Below are positions 33,494 to 41,158 of a stretch of DNA of 64,000 bases, piece after piece. Under the pieces are notes generated by a model. The model ran no database searches. It was not told where the DNA came from and worked only from the letters and a program-made list of their open reading frames with translations. The first letter of the stretch is position 1. Each line of letters begins with the position of its first letter. The DNA is from SLID01 sp041667545 (lineage in GTDB: Bacteria; Omnitrophota; Gorgyraeia; Tantalellales; Tantalellaceae), in NCBI GenBank assembly GCA_041667545.1, contig JBAYES010000004.1:1-64000 (forward strand), written 5' to 3'. The position numbers and the translations under genes are program-made.

Positions 33494-34078
33494 ATGAAGG
33501 GACGAGGGGAAGTAATAGGAGTGACCGGTCCGTTTGCCTCGGGAAAGACCACCGTAGCTGATGAATTTGTCGCTCTGGGCGCCGTCAGGATAGATGCTGA
33601 TGAAATTTCCCATAATATTCTGTCCGAGGACAGACGTATAATAAAAAAAATTGAAACTGTTTTCGGTCCCGGCGTGATGGAGTCGGGGAAGGTCTCCAGA
33701 GAGAAACTTTCAATGTCGGTTTTTGGGGACCGGGAGAAACTTAAGGCGCTATGTGAGATTATGCACCCCGAAATAATAAAACGCGTAAAGAGAAAGATAG
33801 CTGACGCGTCGGGAAAGACAGTTGTGTTAGACGCTCCGCTCCTTTTTGAGAGTGGATTCTATAAGCAAGTTGACCGCATCGTCGTTGTTACGGCGAGTGA
33901 ACGAACTTGCATAAAAAGGGCCGTTTTAAAAGGTATTCCTGAAGAGAAGGCGAGGCAAATAATGGCAAGCCAGATCTCTCCGGAAGAAAAAATAAAAATG
34001 GCGGATCATGTGATATTTAACGAGGGTAATTTACAGCAAATCAAAGAAGGAGTGAAAAAAGTATGGCCAAAGAAGTGA
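33494..34078 (+). CDS. coaE: Dephospho-CoA kinase
   Basis: CoaE phosphorylates dephospho-CoA in the last step of CoA synthesis. The 194 residues contain the P-loop GVTGPFASGKTTVADEF, the acceptor-binding RIDADEISHNIL, PEIIKRVKRKI, VLDAPLLFESGF and ASQISPEEKIKMADHVI, all typical. It overlaps the rho start by 16 bases, so translation is coupled. coaX, another CoA gene, lies at 54.9 kb in a different operon. Confidence 0.95.
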   Translation: MKGRGEVIGVTGPFASGKTTVADEFVALGAVRIDADEISHNILSEDRRIIKKIETVFGPGVMESGKVSREKLSMSVFGDREKLKALCEIMHPEIIKRVKRKIADASGKTVVLDAPLLFESGFYKQVDRIVVVTASERTCIKRAVLKGIPEEKARQIMASQISPEEKIKMADHVIFNEGNLQQIKEGVKKVWPKK

Positions 34079-35346
34079 GGAAGAAAGGACAGGAGCTCGA
34101 TATCGTACAGCTTAAGAACATGCGTATATCGGAGCTTACGGAACTAGCCAAAGGGTTGAACATAGAAGGGATAAGCGGGCTTAAGAAGCACGATCTTATC
34201 TTCAGCATTCTTCAGGCGAAAGTTGAAAAAGACGGATTCGCTTACGGTGAAGGGGTTTTGGAGATACTTGAGGATGGGTTCGGTTTTTTGCGGAGTCCCG
34301 ATTACAACTATCTACCATGTCCTGATGACATTTATGTTTCGCCATCCCAGATAAGAAGGTTCAATCTTAAGACCGGAGACACTGTTAGCGGACAGATAAG
34401 GCCTCCGAAAGAAGGAGAACGTTATTTCGCCCTTTTGAAAGTAGAAGCGGTGAATTTTGAGAACCCCGAGATTGCGAAAAACAGGATACTTTTTGAGAAT
34501 CTCACCCCTCTTTATCCTAATGACAGATTTGTCCTTGAAACAACTCCCGACGAGGTGTCTATGAGGATAATGGACATACTTACTCCTGTGGGACGGGGAC
34601 AAAGGGGAATGATCGTTGCCCAGCCGTACAGCGGAAAGACCGTTTTTCTCCAGAAATTTGCCAATAGCATAAGTAAAAATTATCCGGATGTAAAACTGAT
34701 AATATTGCTTGTGGATGAAAGGCCTGAAGAGGTGACGGATATGCAAAGGTCGGTGGACGCGGAAGTTGTGGCCTCTACTTTTGACGAACAGGCTCAGAGG
34801 CATGTGCAGGTCGCCGAGATGGTTCTTCATAAAGCTAAAAGGCTTGTGGAACACAAATACGATGTTGTCATTCTTCTTGATTCCATAACACGGCTTGCCC
34901 GTGCCTATAACTCTACGGTCCCTCATTCCGGAAAGATTCTTTCCGGGGGAGTAGACTCGAACGCTCTTCACAAACCTAAAAGATTTTTCGGGGCGGCGCG
35001 GAATATAGAAGAGGGCGGCAGCCTTACAATAATCGCCACCGCTCTTGTTGATACCGGAAGCCGCATGGATGAGGTTATTTTTGAGGAATTTAAGGGTACC
35101 GGCAACATGGAAATACAGCTCGATCGCAACCTTTTTCAGAGGAGGATATATCCCGCGATCGACATAAAAAGATCTAACACCCGCAAAGAAGATCTTTTGG
35201 TCGAGGAAGACGAACTCAAGAAGATATGGCTTATGCGCAAGGCCTTGAGCGACCTTGATTCTGTGGAGTCTATGGAACTCCTTATAGACCGTCTTCATAA
35301 GTCAAAGACCAATAAGGAGTTTTTGGAAAATATGGGAAAAGGCTGA
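34063..35346 (+). CDS. rho: Transcription termination factor Rho
   Basis: Rho is a hexameric RNA-translocating ATPase. The 427 residues comprise the Rho_N helix bundle (LDIVQLKNMRISELTELAKG), the cold-shock-like RNA-binding domain (YGEGVLEILEDGFGFLRSP, DIYVSPSQIRRFNLKTGDTV) and the RecA-type ATPase with IVAQPYSGKTVFLQKFA (Walker A), LLVDERPEEVTDMQRS, VVILLDSITRLARAYN (Walker B) and ILSGGVDSNALHKPKRFFGAA. The second half ends with FEEFKGTGNMEIQLDR. Presence of Rho means factor-dependent termination works next to the intrinsic terminators seen here. Confidence 0.97.
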   Translation: MAKEVRKKGQELDIVQLKNMRISELTELAKGLNIEGISGLKKHDLIFSILQAKVEKDGFAYGEGVLEILEDGFGFLRSPDYNYLPCPDDIYVSPSQIRRFNLKTGDTVSGQIRPPKEGERYFALLKVEAVNFENPEIAKNRILFENLTPLYPNDRFVLETTPDEVSMRIMDILTPVGRGQRGMIVAQPYSGKTVFLQKFANSISKNYPDVKLIILLVDERPEEVTDMQRSVDAEVVASTFDEQAQRHVQVAEMVLHKAKRLVEHKYDVVILLDSITRLARAYNSTVPHSGKILSGGVDSNALHKPKRFFGAARNIEEGGSLTIIATALVDTGSRMDEVIFEEFKGTGNMEIQLDRNLFQRRIYPAIDIKRSNTRKEDLLVEEDELKKIWLMRKALSDLDSVESMELLIDRLHKSKTNKEFLENMGKG

Positions 35347-35394
35347 GAGAGGCCTGATCCTGTTCTGCCAATCCGACAAAATCCCACAAAACCC

Positions 35395-35422
35395 TTGATA
35401 TTTAGCGCATAATATGTACAAT
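35395..35422 (+). promoter_or_regulatory. Sigma70-type promoter for rpmE
   Basis: TTGATA (35395-35400) and TACAAT (35417-35422) are 16 bases apart, 51 bases before the L31 start, in an AT-rich spacer after rho. Confidence 0.55.
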
Positions 35423-35472
35423 ATTGTATTCTGCGTTTGGAAGTAAATAATTTTAGGCAAGGAGGGTTAGAA

Positions 35473-35694
35473 GTGAAAAAAGGCATACATCCAAAATATG
35501 TTGATTGCACCATAGTTTGTGTGTGCGGCAATACAGTGCATACGAGGGCGTCAAAAGAAAGCGTACATGTGGAGATCTGTTCCAAATGCCATCCGTTCTA
35601 CACAGGAAAACAAAAGCTTGTGGATTCAGCGGGAAGAGTGGATCGTTTCCAGAAAAGATACTCCGGGACATCTCAAAAAAAGGCAAAAGAATAA
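35473..35694 (+). CDS. rpmE: 50S ribosomal protein L31 (zinc-binding form)
   Basis: The 73-residue L31 begins GTG-initiated KKGIHPKYVDCTIVCVCGNT and has the zinc-binding cysteines in CVCG and CSKCHPFYTGKQ, so this is the C+ type, not the zinc-independent YkgM type. AAGGAGGG precedes the GTG at 35473; the longer frame from 35437 is a shadow. The tail SGTSQKKAKE extends slightly past the usual end. prfA follows after 135 bases. Confidence 0.95.
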   Translation: MKKGIHPKYVDCTIVCVCGNTVHTRASKESVHVEICSKCHPFYTGKQKLVDSAGRVDRFQKRYSGTSQKKAKE

Positions 35695-35762
35695 TAAGAG
35701 TGGTAACTTGCTGCTTTTTTGGGAGATTGCTTTTAGGCAGCGAAGATGGGGTTGTTAAGCAT

Positions 35763-35801
35763 CTTGCCATGAGGCGCATGGCGAGGGGTTTTGTTTTTTT
35801 A
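35763..35801 (+). terminator. Possible intrinsic terminator between rpmE and prfA
   Basis: CTTGCCAT and ATGGCGAG flank the loop GAGGCGC (eight pairs, one G-U), followed by GGTTTTGTTTTTTT. The T-run ends 28 bases before prfA, so it would act as an attenuator rather than a full stop. The rest of the spacer shows nothing else. Confidence 0.4.
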
Positions 35802-35829
35802 TTCCGGTCGACGGATAAGTTTGGTAAAT

Positions 35830-36927
35830 ATGGAAAAGTTTCTTGTAAAACTTGAAGAAAAAAAGGTTGAATTAAAAAGACTCGAGGAAGAGCTCTCTTC
35901 CTCTGAAGTTATTTCCGACCGGAACCTGTACAGGATTAAAACTAAAGAATATTCATCGTTAAAAGAGATAGTGGATGCCTACGACGAATACAGAAAACTT
36001 GGATCAGAGAAACTTTCGCTTGAAAAACTTATTGCCGAGGAAAAAATAAGATCCGAATACACCGTGCTTGCCGAAATGGAACTTGAGGAGATCAATAAGG
36101 TGATGGCGGAAAAAATAAGGGAAATAGAAGATATGGTTCTTTCCGAGGATCTGTCGGTAGACAAAAAGAACGTAATAATGGAAATAAGGGCGGGCACCGG
36201 GGGCAAGGAAGCCGGGCTTTTTGCCCAGGATCTTTTCAAAATGTACTCACGGTACGCGGACGAAAAGGGTTGGAAAATAACGGTGATGAGCAGGAATGAT
36301 TCAGAGCTTGGCGGGCTTAAAGAGGTGATATTTTCCATTGAGGGAAGCAATGTTTTTAAAAAAATGAAGTTTGAAATGGGTACTCACCGTGTTCAGAGAG
36401 TACCGGAAACCGAGGCTTCGGGAAGGATACATACTTCCGCCGCGACCGTGGCTGTTTTGCCGGAACCTGACGATGTCGAAGTCGATATAAAGCCTCAGGA
36501 CCTTAAGATAGACTACTACAGGGCTGCCGGAGCCGGGGGACAGCATGTAAACACCACTGACTCGGCGGTAAGGATAACACATCTTCCGACAGCGGTTATA
36601 GTAAGCTGTCAGGATGAGAGAAGCCAGCATAAGAACAAGGCCAAGGCCATGAGGGTGCTTAAAGCCAGGATACTGGAAATACTGGAACGGCGGCAGAGAG
36701 AAGACAGGTCCCAGGAGAGAAAGAAACAGGTTGGAACGGGCGACAGGTCCGAGAAAATAAGAACATACAATTTTCCCGAAAACAGGATAACTGATCATCG
36801 GGTAAACCTTACCATCTACAATTTGTCGAATATAATGGACGGAGACCTGGATGGTCTTTTCGATGGTTTGCTGGAAGCGGATCGCAGATTAAAACTTGAA
36901 AGCGCCGATACGGGAATAAAAAAATGA
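35830..36927 (+). CDS. prfA: Peptide chain release factor 1
   Basis: RF1 reads UAA and UAG. The 365 residues show the helical N-domain, GTGGKEAGLFAQDLFKMY, GTHRVQRVPETEASGRIHTS, and the catalytic GGQ in AAGAGGQHVNTTDSAVRI. The codon-recognition motif is PETEASGR-adjacent PxT-type (PEPDDVEVDI strand follows). The C-terminus ends RITDHRVNLTIYNL. The ATG at 35830 is chosen; an upstream extension from 35791 adds 13 unconserved residues. It overlaps prmC by four bases, and PrmC methylates its GGQ glutamine. Confidence 0.96.
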   Translation: MEKFLVKLEEKKVELKRLEEELSSSEVISDRNLYRIKTKEYSSLKEIVDAYDEYRKLGSEKLSLEKLIAEEKIRSEYTVLAEMELEEINKVMAEKIREIEDMVLSEDLSVDKKNVIMEIRAGTGGKEAGLFAQDLFKMYSRYADEKGWKITVMSRNDSELGGLKEVIFSIEGSNVFKKMKFEMGTHRVQRVPETEASGRIHTSAATVAVLPEPDDVEVDIKPQDLKIDYYRAAGAGGQHVNTTDSAVRITHLPTAVIVSCQDERSQHKNKAKAMRVLKARILEILERRQREDRSQERKKQVGTGDRSEKIRTYNFPENRITDHRVNLTIYNLSNIMDGDLDGLFDGLLEADRRLKLESADTGIKK

Positions 36928-37622
36928 CAGAACGAACAATTGAAAGAGAATATTCCGAGGCCATTCCTCCACAGTACCTGGATGGTTTTGCCGTGTTTAT
37001 GGGCAGGAGGATAAAGGTTGATCCGAGGGTGCTGATCCCAAGGCCCGAGACAGAGATACTGGTGAGGACGGCGAAAGATGAGATCGAGCTTTCAGGAAAA
37101 AAAAAGAGCCGCATACTCGATATGTGTACGGGAAGCGGCGCTGTAGCGATAGCGCTTGCTGAAATCTTGCCAGATGTGAAAATAACCGCGGCGGACATAT
37201 CCCGCGAGGCGCTTGAAGTGGCCGAAGATAATCTCAGGCATTTCGGGTTTGCCGGCAGAATAGAGCTTGCGGTATCGGACCTGTTTTCTGCTTTTGGCAA
37301 TGACTCAGAAAATCTATTTGACGCGATAGTTTCCAACCCGCCGTATGTTTCAGACAGGGACTTCAAGCTTCTTGATCCCTGGGTCAAAGCCGAACCCGCG
37401 ATAGCCTTATTCGCGGGTGAGAAGGGGATGGACTATCTCAGCCGGATATGCGAGGAAAGCCCGAAATTCCTGAAAGACGGCGGTTTTTTAGCGGTAGAAA
37501 TAGGTTACGACCAGTATCCGGCGGTAACACAGAAAATGGCCGAATGCGGATTTTCGGAAATAAAGAGCTTTAAGGATGAGAACGGATACGACAGGGTAAT
37601 AATGGGGCAAAAAAATGTATAA
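36924..37622 (+). CDS. prmC: Release factor glutamine methyltransferase
   Basis: PrmC methylates the Gln of the GGQ loop in RF1/RF2. The 232-residue protein has PRVLIPRPETEILV, the SAM motif ILDMCTGSGAVAIALA, ADISREALEVAEDN and the catalytic IVSNPPYVSD. Family members have about 280 residues; the N-terminal helical recognition bundle is nearly absent here (only about 20 residues precede the MGRRIKVDPRVLIPR segment). It is coupled to prfA by a four-base overlap and to murA by an eight-base overlap. Confidence 0.93.
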   Translation: MTERTIEREYSEAIPPQYLDGFAVFMGRRIKVDPRVLIPRPETEILVRTAKDEIELSGKKKSRILDMCTGSGAVAIALAEILPDVKITAADISREALEVAEDNLRHFGFAGRIELAVSDLFSAFGNDSENLFDAIVSNPPYVSDRDFKLLDPWVKAEPAIALFAGEKGMDYLSRICEESPKFLKDGGFLAVEIGYDQYPAVTQKMAECGFSEIKSFKDENGYDRVIMGQKNV

Positions 37623-38883
37623 ACTGGTTATAGAAGGCGGGAAAAAACTTTCGGGTACTGTAAAAATAAGCGGAGCGAAAAATGCCTGCCTGCCCATACT
37701 CGCGGCCACATTGCTTACCGATGAAAAATGCCGGATAAATAATATCCCCGATCTCAAAGATGTATCTACAATGCTTAAGATCCTCGAGGAGATGGGCAGG
37801 AAAATAGAAAGAACCACCACCGGCGGGGTGGAACTTTCCGGCGGGAAAGCGACAAATGTGACAGCGGAATATGAGCTTGTCAGAACGATGAGAGCGTCTA
37901 TAGCGGTTCTGGGCCCGCTTATTGCCAGGTACGGTGAAGCCAAAGTGTCTTTCCCCGGGGGATGCGTTATTGGACCGAGGCCTGTAGACCTTCATTTAAA
38001 GGGGTTGAGGGCCTTAGGAGCGAATATAACTGTAGAAGAAGGTTATATTGTGGCGCGGGCGAAAAAGCTTAAGGGTACGCGTGTATATCTCGGGGGACAT
38101 TTTGGGTCAAGCGTTCTTGCTACGGCCAACACCATGATGGCGGCAGTTATGGCGAAAGGCGAAACCGTAATAGAGGATGCCGCCTGCGAACCGGAGGTTA
38201 CGGATCTTGCCGATTTTCTCGCGAAAATGGGCGCTGATATCAAGGGCGCAGGAACTCCGACTTTGAGAATACGAGGGGTTAGATCGCTGTCGGGAGCGGA
38301 ACATTCCGTTATTTCCGACAGGATAGAGGCCGGGACATACATGATAGCCGCGGTGATAACGGGAGGAAAACTTGCTGTAACCGGGGCCGACATAGAGCAC
38401 AATATCGCTCTTGTCGATAAGCTGAGGGAGATAGGGGCTTTGGTGGAAGAGTCCCCGGGAACTATTATGGTTTCACGGTCCTCACGCAAACTTAAACCTG
38501 TTGATATCACAACGTTCACATACCCGGGTTTTCCCACGGATCTTCAGGCACAGATGATGAGTCTGGTCTCTCTTTCCGCGGGAATAAGTGTTATAACCGA
38601 AAAGGTTTATCCGGAAAGATTTATACATATAAGCGAACTTAACAGGATGGGCGCGAATATTATTTTGGAGGGGGCTACCGCGATAATAAAAGGTGTTCCC
38701 CGGCTTAGCGGAGCGCCTGTAATGGCCTCCGATCTCAGGGCTTCGGCCGCGCTGGTACTGGCGGCGCTTGTAGCGGAAGGGAAAACGGATATATCAAGAA
38801 TATACCACCTCGATCGCGGATACGAGCGCATTGAGGAAAAATTTTCGGCTGTAGGCGCAGTTATTAAAAGAGAAAGCGAATAA
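37615..38883 (+). CDS. murA: UDP-N-acetylglucosamine 1-carboxyvinyltransferase
   Basis: MurA adds enolpyruvate from PEP to UDP-GlcNAc, the first committed step of peptidoglycan synthesis. The 422 residues show the inside-out barrel landmarks: SGAKNACLPILAATLLT (with the catalytic KN), RTMRASIAVLGPLIARYG, and the active-site loop FPGGCVIGPRPVDLHLKGL with the PEP-attacking cysteine. Cys here means the fosfomycin-sensitive form. The C-terminus has YPGFPTDLQAQMM, DLRASAALVLAALVA and HLDRGYERIEEK. A peptidoglycan wall is therefore likely. Confidence 0.97.
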   Translation: MYKLVIEGGKKLSGTVKISGAKNACLPILAATLLTDEKCRINNIPDLKDVSTMLKILEEMGRKIERTTTGGVELSGGKATNVTAEYELVRTMRASIAVLGPLIARYGEAKVSFPGGCVIGPRPVDLHLKGLRALGANITVEEGYIVARAKKLKGTRVYLGGHFGSSVLATANTMMAAVMAKGETVIEDAACEPEVTDLADFLAKMGADIKGAGTPTLRIRGVRSLSGAEHSVISDRIEAGTYMIAAVITGGKLAVTGADIEHNIALVDKLREIGALVEESPGTIMVSRSSRKLKPVDITTFTYPGFPTDLQAQMMSLVSLSAGISVITEKVYPERFIHISELNRMGANIILEGATAIIKGVPRLSGAPVMASDLRASAALVLAALVAEGKTDISRIYHLDRGYERIEEKFSAVGAVIKRESE

Positions 38884-38923
38884 CAACCGTGATCAAAGAT
38901 AGACCAAACAAGGAGAAGTGGCA

Positions 38924-39163
38924 ATGTCAGTAGTTCTTAGATTGAAGAGAATGGGTACAAAAAAGAAACCCTTTTACAGGATCGTGGCCATGACCAAGAC
39001 CGAAAAAAGGGACGGAAGGGCCATAGAGGAACTCGGCCACTACGATCCCAAAAAGGGAAAAGATTCCGTCGAGCTCGACAGGGTGAGAGTTGACTATTGG
39101 TTAAAGAACGGGGCTTCGCCTTCAGCGACCGTAAAAAGCATAATAAAAAGGGTCAACGGATAG
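38924..39163 (+). CDS. rpsP: 30S ribosomal protein S16
   Basis: The 79-residue S16 reads VVLRLKRMGTKKKPFYRIVA, then DGRAIEELGHYDPKKGKD and VRVDYWLKNGASPSATVKSI. AAGGAG lies eight bases before the ATG at 38924; an in-frame GTG at 38918 is too close to it. The usual downstream neighbours khpA and rimM are missing, and trmD follows after 66 bases. Confidence 0.97.
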   Translation: MSVVLRLKRMGTKKKPFYRIVAMTKTEKRDGRAIEELGHYDPKKGKDSVELDRVRVDYWLKNGASPSATVKSIIKRVNG

Positions 39164-39229
39164 TTCTTTGTTATAAGGTGGACTGGTTCTATTATTCTCT
39201 CTGAAACATAAGGCCCGGACAGTGAAACT

Positions 39230-39940
39230 ATGGTTATAGACATACTTACGCTTTTTCCCGGTATGTTTTGCGGGGTTTTTGATGAGTCCATGCTTAAGAT
39301 AGCCCGCGATAAGGAAATAGTAAAGATCAATACACGTGATATACGGGACTGGACCTTTGACAGGCATAGGACAGCTGACGATAAACCCTATGGCGGCGGC
39401 CCTGGAATGGTAATGAAGATCGAACCGCTTGACCGGGCGGTCGCGGAAATTAAAATGGAAGCGGACAAAAACGGAAGATCTCCGGTAGTGGCTTTGCTTA
39501 CACCGCAGGGCAAAAAGTTCGATCAGTCCATGGCTAAGGAGCTTTGCCGGGAAGATCACATTATAATGGTTTGCGGTCATTACGAGGGTTTCGACGAAAG
39601 GATAAGAACTCTTGCTGATATCGAGATATCAATAGGGGATTACATCTTGACCTGTGGGGAGATACCCGCTATGGCTGTGTGCGATGCTGTTGTGAGGCTT
39701 ATACCGGGCGTCCTGGGAGACGAAGAGTGCCTCAGGGACGAGTCATTCGAGGCGGGTCTTCTTGAATATCCGCAGTATACGAGGCCTTTTGATTATAAAG
39801 GGTCAAAAGTCCCGGAGGTGCTTCTTTCGGGAGACCCTAAAAAGATAGCTAAATGGCGTGAAGAAAAAGCTCTGGAACGCACAACTTTGCGGCGTCCGGA
39901 TCTTTTAGGGGAACAGGAACAGTTTGGAAAACAAAAATAA
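39230..39940 (+). CDS. trmD: tRNA (guanine37-N1)-methyltransferase
   Basis: TrmD methylates G37 of tRNAs reading CNN and some others, preventing frameshifts. The 236 residues contain the knotted SPOUT fold: VIDILTLFPGMFCGVF, PYGGGPGMVMKIEPL, LLTPQGKKFDQS, VCGHYEGFDERI and IGDYILTCGEIPAM, followed by RPDLLGEQ at the C-terminus. It is directly followed by rplS, as in most bacteria. Confidence 0.97.
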   Translation: MVIDILTLFPGMFCGVFDESMLKIARDKEIVKINTRDIRDWTFDRHRTADDKPYGGGPGMVMKIEPLDRAVAEIKMEADKNGRSPVVALLTPQGKKFDQSMAKELCREDHIIMVCGHYEGFDERIRTLADIEISIGDYILTCGEIPAMAVCDAVVRLIPGVLGDEECLRDESFEAGLLEYPQYTRPFDYKGSKVPEVLLSGDPKKIAKWREEKALERTTLRRPDLLGEQEQFGKQK

Positions 39941-39954
39941 AAGAGGAGAGGTAT

Positions 39955-40314
39955 ATGAACAAGGTCACGGCGGTCGAAAAAAAACACATTAAAACAGAAG
40001 CGCCCAAATTTGATATAGGCGATACTGTTGATGTGCATTTCCAGATCAAAGAAGAGAACAAAATGAGGGTACAGCTTTTCAGCGGGATCGTTATCGGGAA
40101 AAAAGGTAAAGGGCTTGGAAAGACCTTTACCGTAAGAAGGATATCTTACGGAGAAGGCGTGGAAAGAGTGTTTCCTTTGTATTCACCGCGTATTGAGAAA
40201 GTAACGATCAAAAAAAGAGGTAAGGTACGCAGAGCTAAACTCTATTATCTTAGAGAAAAGACCGGGAAAAAAGCTACCAAGGTAAAGGAAAAAATTGTCC
40301 AGAAAAAAGTCTGA
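39955..40314 (+). CDS. rplS: 50S ribosomal protein L19
   Basis: L19 sits at the subunit interface. The 119 residues contain FDIGDTVDVHFQIKEENKMR, VQLFSGIVIGKKGKGLGKTF, TVRRISYGEGVERVFPLYSP and KVRRAKLYYLREKTGKKATK. The AGAGGAGAGG site lies before the ATG. Its last 20 bases overlap the start of rnhB. Confidence 0.97.
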   Translation: MNKVTAVEKKHIKTEAPKFDIGDTVDVHFQIKEENKMRVQLFSGIVIGKKGKGLGKTFTVRRISYGEGVERVFPLYSPRIEKVTIKKRGKVRRAKLYYLREKTGKKATKVKEKIVQKKV

Positions 40315-40933
40315 CCTGAACGGGACGGATAGATTTCTTTACGAAAAAAAGGCCATGGAACGAGGCGCCTCAAGAGTCGCGGGGGTGGATGAGGCCGGCA
40401 GGGGGCCTTTGGCAGGTCCAGTGGTAGCGGCTGCCGTAGTGATTATCGATCCATCGTTTACGGAAAGGATTGATGATTCAAAAAAACTGACGGCCAAAAT
40501 GAGAGAAAAGGCCTGCATAGACATCCTTAACCGCTGTGATGTCGGGGTGGGAGTGGTAGGGCCTGAAAAAATAGACGAGATAAACATCTTCCGAGCTACT
40601 CTTTTGGCGATGAAGATGGCTCTAAGCGAGCTGGATATCCGTCCGGATCATCTTCTCATAGACGGAAAAATGGTAATAGATAATCCCGCTCCAAGGACAT
40701 ATCTGATAAGGGGTGAGGAAAAAAGTATATCTATCGCGGCCGCGTCTGTAGTGGCCAAGGTGACCCGGGACAGGATTATGATAGAGGAAGACAAGAAATT
40801 TCCTGTTTACGGGTTTGTGAAACACAAAGGGTACGGAACAAAAATGCATATGGAGGCCATAAGGAAGAACGGTTTATCTCCAATGCACAGAAAAACTTTC
40901 GGTCCGTTCGGCAGCCGAAGAGAGCTTAAGTAG
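40295..40933 (+). CDS. rnhB: Ribonuclease HII
   Basis: RnhB cuts RNA in RNA-DNA hybrids and single ribonucleotides in DNA. The 212 residues begin with a TTG at 40295; this start keeps the conserved FLYEKKAMERG stretch ahead of GVDEAGRGPLAGPVVAAAV and has AAAGGA five bases upstream. The first acidic pair is D32-E33. Further landmarks are DSKKLTAKMR, HLLIDGK and AASVVAKVTRDRIM. The overlap with rplS (20 bases) and the order trmD-rplS-rnhB are typical. Confidence 0.93.
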   Translation: MSRKKSDLNGTDRFLYEKKAMERGASRVAGVDEAGRGPLAGPVVAAAVVIIDPSFTERIDDSKKLTAKMREKACIDILNRCDVGVGVVGPEKIDEINIFRATLLAMKMALSELDIRPDHLLIDGKMVIDNPAPRTYLIRGEEKSISIAAASVVAKVTRDRIMIEEDKKFPVYGFVKHKGYGTKMHMEAIRKNGLSPMHRKTFGPFGSRRELK

Positions 40934-40949
40934 GGAACAAGTGAGAGAG

Positions 40950-41133
40950 TTCCGCGTGGAATTATGCAAAATAGACTTTTATTTCGTCATTGCGAGGAAC
41001 GAACATTTCGTCATTGCGAGGAACGAACGAAGTGAGTGACGAAGCAACCTAAACATACATAATGATTCATGAGATTGCTTCGGTCGCTTTGCTCCCTCGC
41101 AATGACGTAAAATAGGTATTTTCAAAATTCTAT
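40950..41133 (+). mobile_element. Family D MITE-like element, copy 2
   Basis: GGAATTATGCAAAATAGAC at the left and its inverted counterpart TATTTTCAAAATTCTAT at the right enclose TTGCGAGGAACGAAC (present twice) and GATTGCTTCGGTCGC ... CCTCGCAATGACG. A direct GAGTTCCGC/TAGTCCCGC flank is a weak candidate target duplication. The element fills the rnhB-fhs spacer and encodes nothing. Confidence 0.7.
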
Positions 41134-41158
41134 AGTCCCGCAAAACAAGGAGAATGCA

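Noticed and set aside
35695..35829. Short protein gene between rpmE and prfA
   Set aside because: The only frames are shadows of rpmE with no own ribosome site; the spacer is better read as an attenuator.
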